Below, piece after piece: positions 1 to 6,035 of a stretch of DNA of 7,403 nucleotides. Position numbers and translations under genes: made by a program. The number at the start of each line of letters is the position of its first letter. Within the stretch, counting starts at the first letter, position 1. The stretch is from Planctomycetota bacterium. GTDB lineage: Bacteria > Planctomycetota > Phycisphaerae > Phycisphaerales > UBA1924. The stretch lies in NCBI GenBank assembly GCA_023412695.1, contig JAEYNG010000015.1, positions 1 through 7,403 of the forward strand, read 5' to 3'. The notes below the pieces were generated by a model that saw nothing but the letters and a program-made list of their open reading frames with translations, ran no database searches and was not told where the DNA came from.

Positions 1-1781
1 CCCATGATCGGGTCCGCGTCGGGATCGTGCGTCTCTTCGAACTCACGCGCGGATGTCACCAACTCGGCCAGGTTCTCCAGCCGCTCCTCGTCGGTGTCGG
101 TCTTGCCCGCCTTGTACATCGCCTCGAGCCCGGACTCGCGGATCACCCGCTCGACCAGCTCCGCCAGCGCGCCCGTGACATACTCACCCGCCTGCGAAGC
201 GCCCATGAACGGCGAGGGCTTGGCGACATCCCGCCAGTCGTCCAGCGTCTTGATGAACTTGGCGATCGCGTTCTGCGCCCGCGTCGTCAGCTCGACGCCC
301 ATCGCCGCCCCGCCGCCCTGCGCCACCGCCCGCAGCGCGGTGATCAGGGTGTGCCCCTGCACCGCCGCGGCGGTCGCGAGCTTCTGCAGCGACGTGTCCC
401 CGATCCCCCGCGCCGGCGTGTTGATGATCCGCTCCAGCGACACCTCGTCATCCGGGTTCGCGACGACGCGCAGGTACGCCAGCGCGTTCTTCACCTCTTC
501 GCGCTGATAAAACGCTGTGCCCCGCGCGACAACGTACGGCACGCCGGCGTTCCGCAGCGCGTCCTCCACCACGCGCGACAGCGCGTTGGTGCGGTAGAAC
601 ACCGCCATGTCCTTCCACGTCAGCTTCGCGCCGCCCTTGCCAGCTTCCTCACGCCGCGCACGCAGCCAGTCGAGCACCACCGCCGCCTCGTGGTGCTCAT
701 CGCGGCAGTGGATCACCTCGATCCTCTCGCCCTCGGGGTTCGAGGTGAATAGCGTCTTGTGCTTGCGCCGCGTGTTCTTGCGGATCATCACGTCCGCCGC
801 GCCGATGATCCGCTTGGTCGAGCGGAAGTTCTCCCCCAGCGCGATCACCTCTGCCCCCGGGAACGCCTTCTCGAAGTCGAGGATGTTGCTGATGTCCGCC
901 CCGCGCCAGCCGTAGATCGACTGATCCGGGTCGCCCACCACGCAGATGTTCGCCTTCCGCCCCGGCCCGCACTCGCCCGCCAGCAGCGACGCGATCGTGA
1001 ACTGCGCGCGGTTCGTGTCCTGGTACTCGTCGATCAGCAGGTACTGCCACCGCTCGCGGCAGGCGTCCCGCACCGTTGCGCTCGTCTTGAGCATCTTCGC
1101 CGTCAGCACCAGCAGGTCGTCAAAGTCCACCGCCCCCGCCGCCCGCAGCCCTTTCTCGTACGCCGTGAAGATCTTCGCGACCGTCTTGCCAGCGAAGTCG
1201 TGATGCTGCTGCGCAAACGCCGCCGCGTCCATCAACTCGTTCTTCGCGTTGCTGATCTTCGACAGCACGCTCCGCGGCGGCCAGTTGCTCGTCGAGAGCT
1301 GCAAGGTCTCGATCGCCTTCTTCATCACCGCGAGCTGGTCCGCCGAGTCAAAGATCGCAAAGTCCGGCTTCAGCCCCGGGAGCTGCGCCACCTCCGCCCA
1401 CCGCCGCAGCAGCCGCGCGCACAGCGCGTGGAATGTCGTCACCGTCAGCCCGCGCGCGGCCGCGCCCTCGCCCAGCAGGTGCAGCACGCGCTCCCGCATC
1501 TCGGCCGCGGCCTTGTTCGTGAACGTCAGCGCGAGGATCTGCCACGGCGGGATGCCGCACCCGATGAGATGCGCGATCCGCCGCGTGATCACCCGCGTCT
1601 TGCCCGACCCCGGCCCCGCCAGCACCAGCAACGGCCCCTCCGTGTGCCGCACCGCACGCGCCTGCGGCTCGGTCAGGCCGTCGAACACATCCAGCTCCGG
1701 TCCGTCACCCAGACCGAGCGGATCGCCAGCTCCCTGCGAGTGGGGGGGTGGAGAACTCTGCAACGCAACCTCCGTCTGCAT
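1..1781 (-). CDS. uvrD: UvrD/PcrA-type SF1A DNA helicase, 3' end outside the window
   Basis: This is an ATP-dependent 3'-5' DNA helicase of the UvrD/PcrA/Rep family, cytoplasmic, used in nucleotide excision repair, mismatch repair and clearing of replication forks. From the ATG at 1781 I read 593 codons with no stop before the left edge. Motifs in order: Q-motif LTEPQARAV (36-44), Walker A AGPGSGKT (55-62), motif Ia LTFTNKAAAEMRER (85-98), Ib TTFHALCARLL (115-125), motif II LLIDEYQDT (248-256, with D251/E252), motif III VVGDPDQSIYGWRGA (281-295), motif IV ENFRST (317-322), and the NTPARGIG segment (454-461). The family is usually 650-800 residues; motifs V and VI would lie beyond the window. 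The start is uncertain. The ATG at 1781 has no Shine-Dalgarno, while an in-frame GTG at 1688 (residue 32) has GGAG 6 bases upstream and would begin just before the conserved core. The gene follows the permease after 30 bases. The family is clear; UvrD versus PcrA is only a naming choice. Confidence 0.93.
   Translation of the reverse strand, partial: MQTEVALQSSPPPHSQGAGDPLGLGDGPELDVFDGLTEPQARAVRHTEGPLLVLAGPGSGKTRVITRRIAHLIGCGIPPWQILALTFTNKAAAEMRERVLHLLGEGAAARGLTVTTFHALCARLLRRWAEVAQLPGLKPDFAIFDSADQLAVMKKAIETLQLSTSNWPPRSVLSKISNAKNELMDAAAFAQQHHDFAGKTVAKIFTAYEKGLRAAGAVDFDDLLVLTAKMLKTSATVRDACRERWQYLLIDEYQDTNRAQFTIASLLAGECGPGRKANICVVGDPDQSIYGWRGADISNILDFEKAFPGAEVIALGENFRSTKRIIGAADVMIRKNTRRKHKTLFTSNPEGERIEVIHCRDEHHEAAVVLDWLRARREEAGKGGAKLTWKDMAVFYRTNALSRVVEDALRNAGVPYVVARGTAFYQREEVKNALAYLRVVANPDDEVSLERIINTPARGIGDTSLQKLATAAAVQGHTLITALRAVAQGGGAAMGVELTTRAQNAIAKFIKTLDDWRDVAKPSPFMGASQAGEYVTGALAELVERVIRESGLEAMYKAGKTDTDEERLENLAELVTSAREFEETHDPDADPIM
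1695..1698 (-). promoter_or_regulatory. Possible Shine-Dalgarno for an alternative GTG start of the helicase
   Basis: On the minus strand GGAG lies 6 bases before an in-frame GTG at 1688-1686. Starting there gives a protein beginning FDGLTEPQ, close to where UvrD/PcrA proteins normally begin. The ATG at 1781 adds 31 residues rich in Pro and Gly and has no such site. The two starts cannot be separated from sequence alone. Confidence 0.4.
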
Positions 1782-1787
1782 GGCGCA

Positions 1788-1808
1788 AGCGTAGCGGCCA
1801 GAGGCCGC
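1788..1808 (-). promoter_or_regulatory. Palindrome plus -10-like element just upstream of the helicase ATG
   Basis: In the 30-base gap between permease stop and helicase ATG lies a perfect inverted repeat, GCGGCC-TCT-GGCCGC read on the minus strand (1808-1794). It is followed directly by TACGCT (1793-1788), which fits the TANNNT form of a -10 element and sits 6 bases before the ATG. An ATGACG 16 bases upstream of TACGCT is a weak -35 match, and the palindrome fills the spacer. This could be an operator over a leaderless promoter, or only an RNA hairpin within the operon. There is no U-run, so it is not an intrinsic terminator. Confidence 0.3.
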
Positions 1809-1811
1809 GCG

Positions 1812-3728
1812 TCATCCGTCGTGCCCGGAACTCTGCGAGCGTTTCGCCGCAGTCGCACCATTCTCTGACGTCACCCGCACCACCGACACCGATTCCTCCG
1901 ACGGCCCCATCGAGATGGGCTTGGCCTCCCGCAGGACCAGCTCGACCATGTCCGGCAGGTGCTCGACGATCTGCGCAACCACGTCCCCCTCGATCCGCCG
2001 GACGAACGCGCGGCGCCTCGTCTTACCGACGATGAGCGTGTCGCAGCCGAACGTCACCGTGTAGTCGAGGATTTCCTCGCTGATCCGGTCCGAGCAGACA
2101 TAGATCGGCACGAACGGCACGCCCGCCCTCCGCGCGATCGTCGCCACCGTGCCGAGCGACTCGAGCGCCTGCGGATCATCCTGCACCCGCGGCACGGTCC
2201 CCGGAGCGATATCCATCAGCCGCAGCGTCCGCACATAGATCACAAACAGCGTTGCGCCGCGCTTCCGCGCAAGGTCCACGGCAAACTCCGCCTGGTAACG
2301 GCCCCTGGCCGCGAGCATGATCCGCGGCCGGCCCGAATCCAGCGCCGGTTGCGGCGCCTCGAGCTCCGCCAGCCACCCCTGAACCGGCACCGGCAGCGGC
2401 ACCTCCACCGCGGTGCGAGCAGCCATGAACTGCCGCACGATCAACACCCCGGCCACCAGCCCGCCGGCAAACGCGGTCGCGTGCCACTTGGTCGCGATGA
2501 TCGTCAGCGACACCGCGAGCATGATCAGCCCGCCGACGCCCAGGCCGAGCCGCTCCCACCGTCCGATCGGCAGCGACCGGTTCGCTACGCAGCAAAGCAC
2601 GTTGATGGTCACCGCGCCGCAAACACCGATCGCGTACAACTCCGCCAGCCGCGCCACATCCCGCTCGATCGCCAGGACGATGACCGGCAGCACGCACGCA
2701 ATGACCAGCGAAATCACCGGAACACCGGAGTAGTTCAGCCGCGTCAGCCCGTGCGGCAGCTCGCGATCGTGCGCCAGCGCGTAAAGCACCGACACCTTCG
2801 CCATGATCGCCGTGTTCGCCGCCGACAAGAGCAGCAGCCCGAACACGACCGCCGCGATCTGCCCGAAGACCTGTCCGAGCGATGCCTGCGCGAGCACCTT
2901 CATCGCCGTGTCGCGGTACGCCACGACCTCCGCGGGCGGGTGCGCCCCATGCATAAGCGCGTCCGGCGTCGAAGTCGCCGCGAGCCCCGGCAGACCCGTC
3001 AACGCGACCCCGAACACCAGGTTCAGGATGACGACCTCGATCAGTACCGGCCAGATCGTCCGCCCGCTCGTCCGCTCGACGGGTTCCTTCATGAGCCCCG
3101 TCATGTTCGCGACCGACTCGACCCCCGAGAGCGCGAGCACGATCGCGACGAACGACACCCAGCGGTCCCACACCGGCTGGGAGGAGTGCAGCGATACCGT
3201 CCGCACACCCTCCTTCAGGAACGGCCAGCACGCCGCCGCGACGATCAACGAAACGACCAGCGCAAGCGTCGCGATAACCAGCGCCAGCCGCCCCGCCCTC
3301 CGCGCCCCGAACCAGTTGACCACTCCCAGCGCAGCGATCGCCAGCGCCGACAGCCAGAACACGTCCGCGCCCGCGTGCCCCTCCGTCAGACCGAAGTAGT
3401 GGAACGCCTCGACGACCGAGATCGCCACCGTGATGATGTACCCGCCGATCAGCAGCGTCGCTCCAACGACCGACAGAGCAGGGTTGATCTGCCTCGCCGC
3501 CGTGTAGACCCCTCCGCCCTCCGGGAAGCAGCGGCACACCACCGTGTACGCCCACGCGATCAGGATCATCACGAGCGACATGGCGCCCAGGTACGCCACC
3601 GACGCGTGCGCCGTGTAGTAGAACGCCAGCCCCAGCACGTACAGCCGGCTCGTGCCCCAGTCGCCAAACAACAACGGCCCGGCGTGGCGCCAGTCGAGGT
3701 TCCGCGGCCTTTTCTGCGTGACAAGCAT
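1812..3728 (-). CDS. APC-superfamily permease with C-terminal USP-like domain, KimA/KUP-like (possible potassium importer)
   Basis: This 638-residue inner-membrane secondary transporter has about 12 membrane segments in residues 15-436 (for example 85-112, 189-210, 283-308, 393-436) and then a soluble domain at about 466-600. That domain reads as a universal-stress-protein fold (RPRIMLAARGRYQAEFAVDLA, then DTLIVGKT near 563-570). The TM1 motif GDWGTSRLYV (22-31) resembles the KUP signature GDIGTSPLYV. Further segments match B. subtilis KimA as I remember it: FPEGGGVY (68-75), SGVES (201-205), AANTA (303-307) and ELYAIGV (363-369). By eye D23, Y30, T100, S104, S201, E204 and Y365 fall on KimA positions D36, Y43, T121, S125, T230, E233 and Y377. 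An acidic KimA residue (D117) is Gly96 here. The alternative is an amino-acid permease of the same superfamily. The ATG at 3728 keeps the whole of TM1; its ribosome site is weak. It lies 36 bases after elbB and 30 bases before the helicase. Confidence 0.85.
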   Translation of the reverse strand: MLVTQKRPRNLDWRHAGPLLFGDWGTSRLYVLGLAFYYTAHASVAYLGAMSLVMILIAWAYTVVCRCFPEGGGVYTAARQINPALSVVGATLLIGGYIITVAISVVEAFHYFGLTEGHAGADVFWLSALAIAALGVVNWFGARRAGRLALVIATLALVVSLIVAAACWPFLKEGVRTVSLHSSQPVWDRWVSFVAIVLALSGVESVANMTGLMKEPVERTSGRTIWPVLIEVVILNLVFGVALTGLPGLAATSTPDALMHGAHPPAEVVAYRDTAMKVLAQASLGQVFGQIAAVVFGLLLLSAANTAIMAKVSVLYALAHDRELPHGLTRLNYSGVPVISLVIACVLPVIVLAIERDVARLAELYAIGVCGAVTINVLCCVANRSLPIGRWERLGLGVGGLIMLAVSLTIIATKWHATAFAGGLVAGVLIVRQFMAARTAVEVPLPVPVQGWLAELEAPQPALDSGRPRIMLAARGRYQAEFAVDLARKRGATLFVIYVRTLRLMDIAPGTVPRVQDDPQALESLGTVATIARRAGVPFVPIYVCSDRISEEILDYTVTFGCDTLIVGKTRRRAFVRRIEGDVVAQIVEHLPDMVELVLREAKPISMGPSEESVSVVRVTSENGATAAKRSQSSGHDG

Positions 3729-3764
3729 CGACCCGCGCTCAACCGGGGCGCGACCCGTGCAGCA

Positions 3765-4442
3765 TCAGCCCTTCGTTCTCGCGAGCACGCCCTCGACCAT
3801 CCGCCCGATCCCCTCGAACACCTCGTGCACCGGCGCATCGCCATACATGTACGCAGGCGACGTCACCAGCCGGTTGCCCTCGTCCGCCTGCGCCTCGGTC
3901 ACACGCTTCACGACGTTCTTCGAGCCCCACGCCTCGATCACCGCCGCCGTTGCGCCGTCGTCGCCGATCGTCACCGCCGCGCCCGGCCCGCCGCCCTTGG
4001 TCCCGAGCACCCGCGCCCCGATCACCGGCGAGATGCAGCACATCCCCACCGGCTTGCCCGCGCTGTGGAACTCCTTCACCACCCGAGCGACGTCCGCGTC
4101 AACGCTCATCTCCGCGCCCTTGACGGCGAAGTCGCACAGGTTCTTCGCCGCGCCGAACCCACCCGGGAAGATCACGCAGTCGAAGTCCGCTGCCCGAAGC
4201 TCGCTCAGCGGCCGGATCTTTCCCCGCGCGATTCGCGCGGACTCGACCAGCACATTTCGGGTTTCCCCGCTGCTCGGCTGGCCCGTCGCGTGATTCACGA
4301 CGTGCATCTGCGGCTTATCGGGCGCGAAGCACTGCACCGCCGCGCCCGCGCGGCTGAGGTGGATGAGCACGCTCACCGCCTCGTGGATCTCGCTGCCGTC
4401 AAAGACGCCGCAGCCGGAAAGAACAACCGCTGCCCGTGTCAT
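3765..4442 (-). CDS. elbB: ElbB/ES1-family DJ-1/PfpI-like protein (glyoxalase-type class I GATase-like)
   Basis: This is a 225-residue cytoplasmic protein of the ElbB/ES1 branch of the DJ-1/PfpI superfamily. E. coli ElbB was once called an isoprenoid biosynthesis protein and shows only weak glyoxalase activity, so the true substrate is unsettled. Family blocks: VVLSGCGVFDGSEIHE (6-21), CFAPDKPQMHVVNH (38-51), ETRNVLVESARIARGKI (60-76), IFPGGFGAAKNL (91-102), the nucleophile elbow GKPVGMCCISP (129-139) and VTSPAYMY (193-200). The presumed catalytic cysteine is C136, with C135 beside it. The length is about that of E. coli ElbB. The ATG at 4442 is chosen because GGGAG lies 8 bases upstream and because residue 1 starts where the family starts. 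The reading frame stays open further upstream, but that extension overlaps the preceding gene. It sits 49 bases after the small membrane protein gene and 36 bases before the permease gene. Confidence 0.93.
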   Translation of the reverse strand: MTRAAVVLSGCGVFDGSEIHEAVSVLIHLSRAGAAVQCFAPDKPQMHVVNHATGQPSSGETRNVLVESARIARGKIRPLSELRAADFDCVIFPGGFGAAKNLCDFAVKGAEMSVDADVARVVKEFHSAGKPVGMCCISPVIGARVLGTKGGGPGAAVTIGDDGATAAVIEAWGSKNVVKRVTEAQADEGNRLVTSPAYMYGDAPVHEVFEGIGRMVEGVLARTKG

Positions 4443-4450
4443 AGGGCGTG

Positions 4451-4455
4451 CTCCC
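4451..4455 (-). promoter_or_regulatory. Shine-Dalgarno of elbB
   Basis: GGGAG on the minus strand lies 8 bases before the ATG at 4442-4440. It decides the start against the in-frame ATGs at 4472 and 4589, neither of which would match the family's N-terminus. Confidence 0.7.
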
Positions 4456-4491
4456 AATGAGGATTGGCGCATGGTCAGTGGGCAGTGAGGT

Positions 4492-4794
4492 CTACTGGCC
4501 CAAATGCTTGCCGCTGCCAGGTTCAAACTGAGTCTGTAGGGGTTCCGGTGGCGGCGGTTGCTTGGCCGCTTCCTCAAACACTGCTTCAACCTGCGGCGAT
4601 TCCTCTGCCGGGGGGCCGCCCGTAGCTATAAAGTTTGCGTACACCATGTACGCGGCGAGCAGCAGACACACACCGGCAACTGCCAGCAGAGCAATATTCT
4701 TCGGCGACTTGATAACGTTCTCGCCGGAAGGAGCGCCCGAATCGCGGGCGCTTGGCTTCGACGGTCCAGACAGGTCTACGCGCGTTCTTTCCAT
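4492..4794 (-). CDS. Small single-pass membrane protein of unknown function
   Basis: I do not recognise this 100-residue protein. It has a polar N-terminus rich in Ser, Pro and charged residues (1-32), one strong hydrophobic segment at about 33-55 (KNIALLAVAGVCLLLAAY and onward), and an acidic, proline-rich tail (60-100) containing EESPQVEAVFEEAAKQ followed by four prolines. There is no lipobox and no clear signal-peptidase site. The N-terminus has no strong positive bias, so the topology is uncertain. The start is set at the ATG at 4794. A TTG at 4836 would add 14 residues and has no ribosome site. No Shine-Dalgarno is visible before 4794 either, but a -10-like TACACT ends 5 bases before the ATG, which would suit leaderless translation. 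It is the first gene of the minus-strand block. The open frame, the well-formed membrane helix and the operon-like spacing support a real gene; function is unknown. Confidence 0.6.
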   Translation of the reverse strand: MERTRVDLSGPSKPSARDSGAPSGENVIKSPKNIALLAVAGVCLLLAAYMVYANFIATGGPPAEESPQVEAVFEEAAKQPPPPEPLQTQFEPGSGKHLGQ

Positions 4795-4799
4795 GCAGG

Positions 4800-4827
4800 A
4801 GTGTAAGCGACTCGGCACCGCAGTGAA
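4800..4827 (-). promoter_or_regulatory. Candidate promoter of the small membrane protein gene, possibly leaderless
   Basis: Reading the minus strand, TTCACT (4827-4822) and TACACT (4805-4800) are separated by 16 bases, each matching 4 of 6 positions of the sigma-70 consensus. The -10 ends 5 bases before the ATG at 4794, so transcription would begin at or next to the start codon. No Shine-Dalgarno is present, which fits. This is a pattern match only. Confidence 0.35.
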
Positions 4828-4844
4828 CCCGAACAAACAGCGAT

Positions 4845-4912
4845 CGTAACGAGCTGCATCCTCTCATTGGATCCGCTCGTATGGTTGACGAGACAGGCCG
4901 ATAGTCGTTACG
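4845..4912. repeat. 8-base inverted repeat in the divergent intergenic region
   Basis: CGTAACGA at 4845-4852 is the exact reverse complement of TCGTTACG at 4905-4912. The right arm overlaps the proposed -10 of the pseudopilin promoter. The pair is interleaved with the 10-base inverted repeat at 4865-4966. It could be paired operator half-sites or chance. Confidence 0.35.
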
Positions 4913-4966
4913 GTACATGTCGAGTAGGCGTGCGGCGGCCAGTTCTTGTCCGCCATGGATCCAATG
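4865..4966. repeat. 10-base perfect inverted repeat flanking the pseudopilin promoter candidate
   Basis: CATTGGATCC at 4865-4874 is the exact reverse complement of GGATCCAATG at 4957-4966, with 82 bases between the arms. Each arm also holds the palindrome GGATCC. The arms bracket the candidate -35/-10 at 4885-4914; the right arm would lie in the 5' leader of the pseudopilin mRNA. Confidence 0.45.
4885..4914 (+). promoter_or_regulatory. Candidate sigma-70-type promoter of the pseudopilin-like gene
   Basis: TTGACG (4885-4890) matches the -35 consensus at 5 of 6 positions. TACGGT (4909-4914), 18 bases later, keeps the conserved T, A and final T of a -10. Transcription would begin near 4921 and leave a leader of about 85 bases. 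Confidence 0.4.
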
Positions 4967-4994
4967 CTCTTGGTTTCTGCCAGGAGCTTCAATC

Positions 4995-4998
4995 GGAG
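4995..4998 (+). promoter_or_regulatory. Shine-Dalgarno of the pseudopilin-like gene
   Basis: GGAG lies 7 bases before the ATG at 5006. It selects this start over the in-frame TTG at 4946 and the ATGs at 4955 and 4964, which would place a long non-typical extension before the short basic leader of a prepilin. Confidence 0.7.
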
Positions 4999-5005
4999 AA
5001 CGACC

Positions 5006-6007
5006 ATGACCACGAAGCGTCGCGGCTTCACGTTGATCGAGTTGCTCGTGGTAATCGCGATTATCGCGCTCTTGGTTTCGATCCTGTTGCCTGCGCTCGG
5101 GCAAGCCCGCCGCGCGGCACAGAACGTCGTCAGCGCTGCAAATCTGAAGCAGCTGACGACGGCCATCGCCAGCTATGGCACAGAGACGAAAGATTCGTTT
5201 GTCAACCCGTTTGACAAGGATAATCCCCGCCGTTACGGCGCCGGTATCCGGTGGAGCTACATCCTTCAACAGCATTCGATCAACACACCGCCGCTTCGAT
5301 TCTGGCTCGGGCAGGGCGGCGCCCCGGACCACAGCTCATGGGCGAGCGAGATGTTTGCCGCGCACTGGGCCAGCCTGATGATGGCGTGGATCAGTGAGCA
5401 TGACCTCGATTCGGCCGTTCAGTTCGCGCCCGGAGACCAGACCGTTGTGCAGCGGTTCCGCGCACAGCGGAACATGTACCCGATTGAAGACTTGCTCTGG
5501 GACGGCTCCTACTTCTACTCACCGACGTTCTGGATCAGAACCGAGGCCTACGCCAACGCGGGTCGGACGAACCTGTCGGCGACCGATGCATCCGGCAATC
5601 TCAACTGGCGGCGGCACCGATTCGACAACGTTCCCTTCCCTTGGGCGAAGGCAATGACATGGGAGAGATTCGATTTCAGCAGGCAAACGCGCCGCTCGCC
5701 CACCGGCAGCCGGGTGAAGGCATTCCCGAACTGGAACAACCCGGAGGCCCAGCCCCGTGTTGGCCTGGTCGATGGCAGCGTTGATACCGTGAAGATCTCG
5801 GTTCTGGACGGACTCGCGAACAGCTCAGACGAGGCCACAGCCCGACAGTTCACCCCCTCCGGGCTTTGGAACCCGGGCGCCACAATCCTGAACTACTACG
5901 GCATGCTCAATGACGGTTTGGAGGGCGGACAGGCGGGCAACTTTGCCTTCCGCTCGTACTTCTGGGGAACCCGTGACGGCATCAAGGGCCGCGACATCAA
6001 CCGCTGA
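5006..6007 (+). CDS. Type II/IV pseudopilin-like secreted protein (prepilin N-terminal methylation domain)
   Basis: This 333-residue protein opens with MTTKRRGFTLIELL: a short basic leader, a prepilin-peptidase site between G7 and F8, and E12 at position +5 of the mature protein. A hydrophobic helix follows to about residue 31. It would be cleaved and N-methylated by a prepilin peptidase and held in the inner membrane or built into a pseudopilus. The rest (about 50-333) is a soluble domain I cannot assign, with no cysteines and many aromatic residues. Near the end RVGLVDGSVDTVKI (251-264) resembles the DG motif near the C-terminus of the large Planctomycetota family with this N-terminus (DUF1559/H-X9-DG type). 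Most such proteins in these genomes are orphans, and no secretion or pilus genes are nearby here. It is monocistronic: own promoter candidate, good ribosome site, terminator 28 bases after the stop codon. It faces away from the minus-strand block and converges on the oxidoreductase. Confidence 0.9.
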   Translation: MTTKRRGFTLIELLVVIAIIALLVSILLPALGQARRAAQNVVSAANLKQLTTAIASYGTETKDSFVNPFDKDNPRRYGAGIRWSYILQQHSINTPPLRFWLGQGGAPDHSSWASEMFAAHWASLMMAWISEHDLDSAVQFAPGDQTVVQRFRAQRNMYPIEDLLWDGSYFYSPTFWIRTEAYANAGRTNLSATDASGNLNWRRHRFDNVPFPWAKAMTWERFDFSRQTRRSPTGSRVKAFPNWNNPEAQPRVGLVDGSVDTVKISVLDGLANSSDEATARQFTPSGLWNPGATILNYYGMLNDGLEGGQAGNFAFRSYFWGTRDGIKGRDINR

Positions 6008-6010
6008 CCC

Positions 6011-6030
6011 TGCAGCCGCAACCTGCTGCA
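6011..6030 (+). other. Small hairpin between stop codon and terminator
   Basis: TGCAGC (6011-6016) pairs exactly with GCTGCA (6025-6030) around an 8-base loop, starting 3 bases after the stop codon. It may protect the 3' end of the mRNA or be chance. Confidence 0.3.
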
Positions 6031-6035
6031 CCTCG

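Noticed and set aside
1794..1808. Intrinsic terminator between permease and helicase
   Set aside because: The stem is strong but neither strand has a T-run after it.
1782..1860. LexA-type SOS box upstream of the helicase
   Set aside because: I looked for CTGT-N8-ACAG and the GAAC-N4-GTTC type and found neither.
759..1868. 369-codon open frame on the plus strand
   Set aside because: It is antisense to the helicase, whose motifs are unmistakable, and its composition is that of a GC-rich shadow frame.
1959..4460. 833-codon open frame on the plus strand
   Set aside because: It lies antisense to the permease and elbB, is dominated by Arg, His, Pro and Asp, and has no domain or membrane pattern; it is a high-GC shadow of the real genes.
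4443..4589. Upstream extension of elbB to 4589
   Set aside because: It overlaps the small membrane protein gene, does not match the family, and lies before a good Shine-Dalgarno at 4451-4455.
4946..5005. Upstream starts (TTG 4946, ATG 4955, ATG 4964) for the pseudopilin-like gene
   Set aside because: They would put over 20 residues before the short basic leader and have no better ribosome site than the one serving the ATG at 5006.
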